Origin: Oscillospiraceae bacterium
GTDB lineage: Bacteria > Bacillota > Clostridia > Oscillospirales > Ruminococcaceae
Reading direction: 5' to 3'
Length of the DNA stretch: 35,294 bases
NCBI GenBank assembly: GCA_024404815.1
Contig: JAKSPL010000022.1
Coordinates: forward strand, 1-35,294
Below, piece after piece: positions 1 to 5,978 of the stretch (position 1 is the stretch's first letter; each line of letters begins with the position of its first letter). The position numbers and the translations under genes were made by a program. Under the pieces are notes generated by a model. That model was given only the letters and a program-made list of their open reading frames with translations. It was not told the DNA's origin and did no database searches.

Positions 1-102
1 CGCGCTCCGCAGAGCGCGAAACACCCCTCTCCTTCCCAAAGATCAGGAGGGGGCTTGGGGGAATCCTATCAAGGGGTTCCCCCATACTTTTTCGACAGAC
101 TG
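1..102. other. Non-coding left edge with small inverted repeats
   Basis: No convincing gene is visible here. A perfect hairpin occupies 1-18 (CGCGCTC paired with GAGCGCG), and a second inverted repeat has arms GGGGGAA (56-62) and TTCCCCC (77-83). Neither is followed by a T-run. The stretch lies beyond the 3' end of feoB and may be the tail of an intergenic repeat, but a single copy cannot show that. Confidence 0.4.
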
Positions 103-132
103 ATGGGAACACATGGTGTGTTCCCATTTTTT
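103..132 (+). terminator. Hairpin with T-run next to the feoB 3' end
   Basis: ATGGGAACAC (103-112) pairs with GTGTTCCCAT (118-127) around a five-base loop and is followed by a T-run on the plus strand. This is an intrinsic terminator for plus-strand transcription from outside the window. On the minus strand the same hairpin directly follows the feoB stop codon but lacks a good U-tract, so termination of feoB there is less certain. Confidence 0.55.
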
Positions 133-844
133 ATTTCAACAATATACAGAAAGCATGGATCAGCGTACAAAACAAAACACCGATACCTGTCGGCAGCAAA
201 AATGCGGCGAACGTCCATCGTCGGCTGCCTGTTTCCTTTCGTATCGTCAGAAGCGTAGTCGCACAGGGCGAATGAAACAGCGTAAATACAAGATAACAGA
301 CCGCTGTACAGACAGTCCAGCCGTTGTCAGTCAGGATCCGTGCAAGTGTTCCCAGAGAACTGTAATCCGTCAGCTGTCCTGCACCCAGATAGGCAGTCAC
401 CGCCACAGGCAGCACGATCTCATTCGCAGGCAGTCCGAGGATAAATGCCAGCAGCATCGTGCCGTCCAGTCCAATCAGCGTGCCGAATCCCGAAAACAGT
501 TCTGCAGCAATTTGCAGAACCGTACAACCGTCCGCCCGCCAATTCGCCATGCACCAAATCAAGATGCCAACAGGCGCAGCTGTCAGAACCGACCGTCCCA
601 ACACAAAAATTGTTCGGTCAAGCAGAGAACGGACAATGACTTTTCCATACTGCGGTCTGCGGTACGGCGGCAGTTCCAGCACAAACGGCGACGGTTCTCC
701 GCGCAAAATCGTTCGCCCAAGAACCCACGATACCGCAAAAGTCATCCCTACACTCAGACAGATCAGCAGCGTCAGCATTCCTGCCGCTTGCAGCGAGGAA
801 AACGGCCCGTGCGCAAAGAATATCGTAACGATTGCCAGAAGTGA
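131..844 (-). CDS. feoB: FeoAB ferrous iron transporter, C-terminal part (split gene)
   Basis: This is the C-terminal third of a FeoB-type Fe(II) membrane transporter, about 237 codons without its own start. The frame opens with SLLAIVTIFFAHGP, runs through several hydrophobic helices and the second gate half (GMLTLLICLSVG, FILGLPANEIVLP), and ends with the family-typical FHSPCATTLLTIRKETGS and a last membrane helix. The N-terminal part lies at 4285-5889 on the same strand. Joining codon 4287-4285 to codon 844-842 puts the two parts in one frame with no lost or duplicated residue (NGRFP|SLLAI). An internal ATG at 778 exists, but a stand-alone C-terminal fragment would lack the G domain and half the gate. 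As it stands the transporter should be inactive unless the element at 845-4292 is excised. Family assignment is strong; reversibility is inference. Confidence 0.88.
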   Translation of the reverse strand, partial: SLLAIVTIFFAHGPFSSLQAAGMLTLLICLSVGMTFAVSWVLGRTILRGEPSPFVLELPPYRRPQYGKVIVRSLLDRTIFVLGRSVLTAAPVGILIWCMANWRADGCTVLQIAAELFSGFGTLIGLDGTMLLAFILGLPANEIVLPVAVTAYLGAGQLTDYSSLGTLARILTDNGWTVCTAVCYLVFTLFHSPCATTLLTIRKETGSRRWTFAAFLLPTGIGVLFCTLIHAFCILLK

Positions 845-867
845 CGGAAATCCGCCGCGCTTGGGAA
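845..867. repeat. attR-like junction: 8-bp core plus palindromic arm
   Basis: The core CGGAAATC (845-852) is shared exactly with 4285-4292. The element side continues as the 17-bp arm TCCGCCGCGCTTGGGAA (851-867), which is the reverse complement of the arm at 4272-4288 with one mismatch. The recombinase stop codon (868-870) starts at the very next base. The feoB side (844 and lower) is coding. This is what a serine-recombinase hybrid attachment site should look like. Confidence 0.85.
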
Positions 868-2103
868 CTATCTGCTGCGGAGTGTCAGGCGGAGCGAATC
901 ACCGTCCCATTCGGCTTTTTCCACGCAGATTTGCAGCAATGCGCGGCGGTCGGATTCCCCTGCCGCCCGAACCACTGCTGAAAATCCCATCGCATCACAG
1001 ACAGCCTTCCATGTCGCCGCATCCGCCTTATTTCCGTTCAAATTCGCGCAGATACAGGATTTTTGCCGTGCTTTTCGTTTGCAGATATAGTCGAATTGTC
1101 CGTTCCTGCCGTTGCGAAATTTACAAAACATTTCACCGCCGCAGATTCCACAGCGGAGTATCTGTTGAAGCAATCCGCTGAGACCCAGTCCGCTTCGTTT
1201 TGAAAATCCAAGCTGATACTGGATTTCTGCATACTCTTTTCCTGAAATCAGCGCAGGATGCAGTCCGCGTGTCACAAGCGGCTCTGCGGCTCCGCTGTTC
1301 GGACGTTTTCCAAATGCAAGCATTCCGCATTCTTCCGCTTCACACGGCGAAAAGGCGATTTTCCAGCCTTGTGACTGCAAGAATCTCGCGGCATCTGCAT
1401 CGGCAGCGGCGTAAACGGGATTGCGAAGAATACAGCGGAGATACCGCGCAGAAAACGGTTTTCCTGTTCTGCTGCGGAAATTTGTAACAGCTTTCTCCGT
1501 TTGTTCGACATCTCGGAATGCACGAAACAGCGAAAAAATCATTCTGACCGTTTCCTGTTCCTCCGCATCGGGGAACAGTACGGAATACGGGTGCGGCGGC
1601 GGCATTCTCCGAATCCGAAAGCCATACGGCGGCGGACCGCCAAGCCACCTGCCGTCTGCGGCAAGGGTGTACATATTGTCGCGGACACGCTCCGCCAGCG
1701 TTTCTCGCTCCAACTGTGAGAACACCGATGCAATATACAGCATTGCCCGTCCCATCGGCTTTGCCGTATCAAATTCCTCGCTCGCACACAGAAAATCTAC
1801 GTGGAATCTTGAAAATTCCTCCATCAGCGCGGTAAAATCCGCAACACTCCGACTGATCCTGTCCAGTCGATAGCAAACCACACACGAGATCAGCCTTGCC
1901 CGTACATCTCCCAGAAGCCGCTGCATGGCAGGCCGCTGCATCGCTGCGCCCGAAAAGCCCTCATCCTGATATATCCACGCATCTGCTGCTATTTCTGCGC
2001 TGCGATGCGCTGCAAGATACCCTCGACAAATCGCCAACTGACTCTGCATGGACTCGCCACGCTGCGTGCTGACTGATTTTCGGCAATAGATCGCTGCATA
2101 CAT
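868..2103 (-). CDS. Large serine recombinase (site-specific integrase)
   Basis: The 411-residue protein has an N-terminal resolvase catalytic domain (about 1-145) with the nucleophile motif YCRKS (Ser10), then QDEGFSG, YRLDRISRS and the helix QLERETLAERVRDNM. A recombinase domain follows (PPYGFRI, RCILRNPVY), then a zinc ribbon at about 316-355 (CGICGG ... CKRKARQKSCIC). Only about 58 residues follow the ribbon, so it is short for a large serine integrase. The start is ATG 2103 because AAAGGAGGG sits 7 bases upstream; the upstream in-frame ATG (2124) lies before that ribosome site. It should catalyse integration and excision between attB in feoB and attP. Its gene ends one base from the left attachment arm. 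The ribosome site lies in one arm of an inverted repeat (2107-2148), suggesting translational control. Confidence 0.92.
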   Translation of the reverse strand: MYAAIYCRKSVSTQRGESMQSQLAICRGYLAAHRSAEIAADAWIYQDEGFSGAAMQRPAMQRLLGDVRARLISCVVCYRLDRISRSVADFTALMEEFSRFHVDFLCASEEFDTAKPMGRAMLYIASVFSQLERETLAERVRDNMYTLAADGRWLGGPPPYGFRIRRMPPPHPYSVLFPDAEEQETVRMIFSLFRAFRDVEQTEKAVTNFRSRTGKPFSARYLRCILRNPVYAAADADAARFLQSQGWKIAFSPCEAEECGMLAFGKRPNSGAAEPLVTRGLHPALISGKEYAEIQYQLGFSKRSGLGLSGLLQQILRCGICGGEMFCKFRNGRNGQFDYICKRKARQKSCICANLNGNKADAATWKAVCDAMGFSAVVRAAGESDRRALLQICVEKAEWDGDSLRLTLRSR

Positions 2104-2106
2104 GAA

Positions 2107-2148
2107 ATGCCCTCCTTTTCGCATAGAATCCTATGGAAAGGAGGGCAT
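2107..2148. repeat. Inverted repeat enclosing two opposed ribosome sites
   Basis: The arms ATGCCCTCCTTT (2107-2118) and AAAGGAGGGCAT (2137-2148) are exactly complementary, and CATAG/CTATG (2122-2126, 2131-2135) extends the stem inwards. Read on the minus strand, the 3' arm contains the Shine-Dalgarno of the recombinase. Read on the plus strand, the other arm is an equally good Shine-Dalgarno 7 bases before an ATG at 2153. In a read-through transcript the stem would hide the recombinase ribosome site. There is no T-run, so it is not a typical terminator. Confidence 0.75.
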
Positions 2149-2152
2149 GGTT

Positions 2153-2380
2153 ATGCAGAAAACACGTAATATTTCTGTTTGCGTTTCGTGGGATTCGGAG
2201 CATCCTGTCTGTCAGAGCGCATTGGATGCTCTGCTCAGCAGTCTTTGCGGCAAACAAGCAATCCAAACGCAAGCTCCGTCGTCAGAGAATCCATTGCCGC
2301 CAGCTTTGCCGCATCCGCAGGAGCAGTTTTCCGCACATATGGTGTCATCGCAAACAGATTTTGAAGCGCAGAACCCTTGA
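2153..2380 (+). CDS. Possible small ORF divergent from the recombinase
   Basis: A 75-codon plus-strand frame starts at an ATG placed 7 bases after AGGAGGG in the inverted repeat. It begins MQKTRNISVCVSWDSEHPVC. No family is recognised. The last 146 bases lie antisense over the 3' end of the methyltransferase gene, and the second half (Gln/Pro/Ser-rich) looks like a shadow of that gene. Only the strong ribosome site and the position next to the recombinase, where a recombination directionality factor might be expected, argue for it. It could equally be a chance frame created by the palindrome. Confidence 0.25.
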   Translation: MQKTRNISVCVSWDSEHPVCQSALDALLSSLCGKQAIQTQAPSSENPLPPALPHPQEQFSAHMVSSQTDFEAQNP

Positions 2381-3056
2381 CTGTTACCGTTGTTTCGATG
2401 CGGCGGACCGATTCCAGCGTGAAGCCGTCGGGAGCATCCAGTACGGGACGGTTTTCATACGGCTGTGGATAAACCGCTTCTTTCAGCTGCCAGAGATGCC
2501 GTTCCAACGGGATCGCTTTCAGCAAAATGCCGTTTGGTGCGAGAACTCTCGCAAATTCTGCCGCTTCGACAGGCGCAAACAGATTCAGAAGCATCTCACA
2601 TTCCCCGTCAGCAAGTGGAAGATGATTGATTGATGCCACCGCCCACTCCATATCGGTAACGCCCATTTTTTTCGTGCGGTTCGCCGCAAAACGGAGCGCA
2701 TCAGCAGAAATATCAAATCCACAGAATGACGCAGACACGCCGTTTTTATGGAGCATATCGACCAGTTGACAGGAATACCATCCCTCACCGCAGCCGATAT
2801 CGGCAAGTGTCCGCGGACGGTACTCCATCAACACCTCGGAAAGTCCGTCCAGCAGCGGCTGATAAAAACCTGCATCGAGGAAATCACGCCGCGCAGCCAC
2901 CATTGCAGGGTCATCGCCGCGCAGACGGTGACTCTGCCGCTGAAGCAGATTGACATACCCCGATTTTGCACGGTCAAAGCTGTGTCCGTTGATACAGCAA
3001 TATCGCTGCGGTTCCGCTTCCAGCGGCTGTCCGCAGACAGGACAACGCAGTTTCAT
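2235..3056 (-). CDS. rlmA: RlmA-type 23S rRNA (guanine) methyltransferase
   Basis: The 273-residue protein matches the RlmA family in length and layout. It has an N-terminal zinc-binding module (CPVC at 5-8, then Cys21 and His25 in CCINGHSFD), the family motif SGYVNLL, and a Rossmann SAM-binding domain with LADIGCGEGWYS (about 84-95). It ends with TPY near residue 235 and a short C-terminal strand. RlmA enzymes methylate N1 of G745 or G748 in 23S rRNA helix 35, next to the macrolide/tylosin exit-tunnel site. The E. coli (G745) and actinobacterial (G748) types differ, and the sequence alone does not settle the target base. ATG 3056 has GAGGGG upstream. It follows the CDF exporter by 15 bases, so the two are probably co-transcribed cargo. 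A drug-tolerance benefit is possible but unproven. Confidence 0.85.
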   Translation of the reverse strand: MKLRCPVCGQPLEAEPQRYCCINGHSFDRAKSGYVNLLQRQSHRLRGDDPAMVAARRDFLDAGFYQPLLDGLSEVLMEYRPRTLADIGCGEGWYSCQLVDMLHKNGVSASFCGFDISADALRFAANRTKKMGVTDMEWAVASINHLPLADGECEMLLNLFAPVEAAEFARVLAPNGILLKAIPLERHLWQLKEAVYPQPYENRPVLDAPDGFTLESVRRIETTVTVKGSALQNLFAMTPYVRKTAPADAAKLAAMDSLTTELAFGLLVCRKDC

Positions 3057-3071
3057 TTTGTTCTTCCCCTC

Positions 3072-4238
3072 TCAGGCATATGCCTTGTCGATTTTTACAA
3101 CCGCAAAACAATGCGGAAATCTCGATTCGATGCGTGTCTGTATCTCATTCAGCAGTTCTTCATCCGTCAGGCGAAACGCGAACGGTACAACCGCGTCAAA
3201 GATCAGATTGGTATGTGTCGGTCCCTGCACCATGCGGAAATCGTGGATGGTAATGACCTCGTCAATGTCACGCAGTTCCTCTGCCACAGCATGACGCATT
3301 GCGGAAATCGCCGCGTCATCCACCGCGATCGGATCCATATGTATCACCGCTTCACACTTGAAATGGTCTGCCAGTTCGCGCTCCACGTTGTCGATGGCAT
3401 CGTGAAGAACGTAAATATCCTCATCGCCCGAAACCTCTGCGTGCAGCGAGATCATCATGCGTCCGGGTCCGTAGTCATGCACCACAAGGTCATGCATTCC
3501 GACAACCTCATCGTGCGCCATGACCAGCGTTTCGATCTCGTCCACCAGTTCTTTGGTCGGAGGCTGTCCGAGCAGCGGAGAAATCGTATCTTTTGCAGCT
3601 TCTACGCCCGTTTTGAGAATCAATACCGACACGAAAATACCGCAGATACCGTCTATTTTCAGCCCTGTGTAAACCGTCACGAGCGTACAGAGCAGTACCA
3701 CCAGCGTTGAAACCGCATCGCTTCGGCTGTCCGCAGCTGTCGCTTCCATAGCAGCAGAGTCGATTTTCTTCGCAGTTGCGTGGTTGTAGATATACATATA
3801 CAGCTTGACCAGAATGGAGATCACCAGAATGACCATTACCACCCAGCCGCCCGTCACTTCTTCGGGGTGCAGCAGCTTTTTGACGGAAGAAATGCCCAGA
3901 TCTGCGCCCATCCAGAGAATCAGCATCGACACGGCAAGCCCTGCAAGATATTCGATGCGTCCGTGTCCGAAGGGATGTTCGGGATCGGGTGCTTTGCCTG
4001 CAAACCAGAAACCAAGCAGCGTGATCAGCGAAGATGCCGCATCGGACAGGTTGTTGAGGGCATCTGCCGTAATTGCGATCGAGCCGCTGACTGTACCTGC
4101 GAAAAATTTCACTCCGCAAAGCAGAATGTTCAGCACGATGCCCACCACCGAGCAGAGAATGCCATACCCTTTCCGCACATTGGCATCGTGGTATTGCGTA
4201 TGGTTCGGAATCAAGCGTTTTGCGAGTAATTCTATCAT
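3072..4238 (-). CDS. CDF-family divalent metal exporter, Mn-type site
   Basis: The 388-residue membrane protein has six predicted helices and a cytoplasmic C-terminal domain typical of cation diffusion facilitators. These proteins export Zn, Mn, Fe or Co in exchange for protons as dimers. The family signature DALNNLSDA is in TM2 and DSRSDAVST in TM5. The transport-site positions read Asn-x3-Asp in TM2 and Asp-x3-Asp in TM5. This combination is associated with the bacterial manganese exporter group (MntE-like) rather than the His-containing zinc type; substrate choice is inference. The start is taken at MIELLAKRL (4238), after AGAGG; the longer frame to 4310 runs into the attachment arm and feoB. 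It is the first gene inside the element, 47 bases from the core, and could be transcribed from the feoAB promoter. Confidence 0.9.
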   Translation of the reverse strand: MIELLAKRLIPNHTQYHDANVRKGYGILCSVVGIVLNILLCGVKFFAGTVSGSIAITADALNNLSDAASSLITLLGFWFAGKAPDPEHPFGHGRIEYLAGLAVSMLILWMGADLGISSVKKLLHPEEVTGGWVVMVILVISILVKLYMYIYNHATAKKIDSAAMEATAADSRSDAVSTLVVLLCTLVTVYTGLKIDGICGIFVSVLILKTGVEAAKDTISPLLGQPPTKELVDEIETLVMAHDEVVGMHDLVVHDYGPGRMMISLHAEVSGDEDIYVLHDAIDNVERELADHFKCEAVIHMDPIAVDDAAISAMRHAVAEELRDIDEVITIHDFRMVQGPTHTNLIFDAVVPFAFRLTDEELLNEIQTRIESRFPHCFAVVKIDKAYA

Positions 4239-4271
4239 AATCTTTATCTTGTCCTCTCTGAAATGTTCCTG

Positions 4272-4292
4272 TTCCCAAACGCGGCGGAAATC
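4272..4292. repeat. attL-like junction: palindromic arm plus 8-bp core
   Basis: The arm TTCCCAAACGCGGCGGA (4272-4288) overlaps the core CGGAAATC (4285-4292), after which feoB coding sequence resumes. With the arm at 851-867 it forms the two halves of a palindromic attP separated by AA. The unoccupied host site rebuilt from the flanks is GTGACGGAAATC joined to TGCCGTTAC, itself weakly dyadic (GTGACGG / CCGTTAC). Confidence 0.85.
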
Positions 4293-5889
4293 TGCCGTTA
4301 CAGGGAACAAGTGCGTTAGTCAAAATGGCGATCAGCCGTTCGCGGCGGCTGTCGATAATACGGCTTTCTGTCACGCCCACCGCGTTGCAGCCAAAACCCA
4401 TCGCCATCGTCAGCGACTGCTTTCCGCAGGCACGGCAGGAAGCAAAACAGCGGTCTGTATTCATCGCAATGCGCGGCAAGATCCCTGCATCCTCCATGAG
4501 TGTGAACAGCGGAAAGAAAATTGCCATCGGCGGCAGCATGACCGAGATCACCCATGCCGTACCGCGCAGTCCGCCGTCAATCAGCGCACCCGACAGAATC
4601 GGCGGAATGTGCAGTACTTCTGCGGCATACGCAAGGCTGTCACACAGCTTCATCAACAGGTGTGACAGCCATTCTGACGGATAATTTGCCCCGATGATCG
4701 TGATCCAGAACACCGCCGTCAGCATCAGAAGCATCAGCGGTATCCCAAATTTTCGGCTTGTCACAATACGGTCGATCGCCCTGTCGCGTGCAGAAGCATC
4801 GGGCGGTACGGAAACCGTTTCCCCTGCAAGCTGTTCTGCCTGCATCACGACCGCCGCACGGCAGACAGAATGCAGCTGTTCTTTCGAAATGTTCGCGGCT
4901 GAAAGCTGTTCTTTTGCGATTTGCAAAGCGTCTTGTACCTTTTCGGAACTCAGACACATGGCAGCCGCTTCTCCGCAGACGGATATGTCCTCCGACAAAA
5001 GCTTTTGCGCCAGCCAACGCGAAGAAAGCATCGCGTGCGGCGGCAGATACTCTCTGATTGCGTCCGTCAGCGGCCTCAGCGCACGCTCCACCGCGATCGG
5101 ATAGCGTACAAGCGGTGCTGTTTCTTGTTTTTCCGTTGTATCACAGATTGCCATTGCCGCATCGGTCAGCGCGGAGAGCGTTTTCTTTTTTCGTGCCTGT
5201 GTCCCGACCACGGGAATCCCAAGCCGTTCGGAAAGCTGTTCCAGATCGACCGAAATGCCGCGTGATTCCGCCTCATCCATCAGGTTGACACACAGCACGG
5301 CGCGGCGGTGCATGGCAAGAAGTTCCAGCACAAGAATCAGTCCCCGTTCCAGCGTTGTCGCATCGCAGACACAGATCACACAATCATGCGGTGTCTGACA
5401 AACTGCGTCCGCGGCAGCACGCTCCTCTGCGGTCTGCGAATCCAGAGCGTAAGTACCGGGGGTGTCCAGCAGCGTGACCTTTTGTCCGCGCCGAAAAAAT
5501 GTCCCCTTTGCGCTGACAACAGTTTTGCCGCACCAGTTTCCCGTATGCTGTTTCATCCCTGTCAGAGCGTTAAATACCGTACTTTTCCCGACATTCGGAT
5601 TTCCGACTAGCAAAATGGTTCGTTCCTGCGTTGAATGTTCAGGCGGCAGAGAAGGACTCTTTTCTACGGTAATCTGCCGCAGATCGCGTTCCCGCAGTGC
5701 GATCGTCACACCGCGCACCGAAAATGCCGCCATACCGCCTTTTCTGCCGCGCAGGACACATTCAGCTTCCGTATCGGGAATCAGCCCGAACTGTGCAAGT
5801 CTTGCGGACTGCTTGGGAGATGCGGAAATTTCGATCACACGGCCGCGCTCTCCGACAGACAGATCCGCCAGACACAAATGTTGTTCCAT
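4285..5889 (-). CDS. feoB: FeoA-FeoB fusion, N-terminal part (split gene)
   Basis: This is the first 535 codons of a ferrous-iron transporter. A FeoA-like SH3 domain spans residues 1-75 (SVGERGRVI, LAQFGLIPDT). It is fused to a FeoB GTPase domain with P-loop GNPNVGKS (96-103), switch II DTPG and the NLMD guanine-specificity motif, then a helical spacer and the first membrane gate region (FGIPLMLLMLT, MGFGCNAVGVTESRI). The break falls in the second helix group of the gate, after CNGRFP. In the integrated state the frame does not stop at the junction but reads on for 258 codons to 3508, out of frame over the CDF gene, giving a 793-residue product with a meaningless tail. ATG 5889 has AAGGGTGAG upstream. 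Fusion of FeoA to FeoB is known in Firmicutes. See 131-844 for the remainder. Confidence 0.9.
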
Positions 5890-5966
5890 TTTCTCACCCT
5901 TTCTGATGCTCCAGACAGATTTTCTTCTGTTATGGTCAGCATATGCAGGGGCGGAAAAAATGGTGC

Positions 5967-5977
5967 ATTCGACAAAA
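5967..5977 (-). promoter_or_regulatory. Spo0A-box-like site upstream of feoAB
   Basis: The minus-strand sequence TTTTGTCGAAT matches the 0A box (TTTTGTCGAAA) at 10 of 11 positions. It lies about 80 bases before the feoAB start, just past the regulator stop codon. A single 11-mer near-match can occur by chance; the presence of spo0A in the window makes it worth noting. No clear -10/-35 pair was found for feoAB. Confidence 0.35.
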
Positions 5978-5978
5978 A

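Larger units (their letters stand above)
845..4292 (-). mobile_element. Compact serine-recombinase element inserted in feoAB
   Basis: The element is 3,440 bp core to core and is bounded by the direct repeat CGGAAATC at 845-852 and 4285-4292. It carries only three evident genes, all in the same direction as the host feoAB gene: a CDF exporter, an RlmA-type methyltransferase and a large serine recombinase at the far end next to the attachment site. Removing 845-4284 restores an uninterrupted feoAB frame of 772 codons. Fusing the element ends gives a 36-bp palindrome with 16 of 17 arm bases matching around a central AA. No phage structural, replication or conjugation gene is present, so it is neither a prophage nor an ICE. 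It could be a minimal integrative element or a decayed remnant whose recombinase still looks intact. Confidence 0.85.

Noticed and set aside
113-1181. Plus-strand frames over feoB C-terminal part and recombinase end
   Set aside because: Low-complexity Arg/Gln/Ser-rich products typical of antisense shadows; the minus-strand genes are clear.
845-4292. Element as prophage or conjugative element
   Set aside because: No structural, replication, relaxase or secretion gene between the attachment cores.
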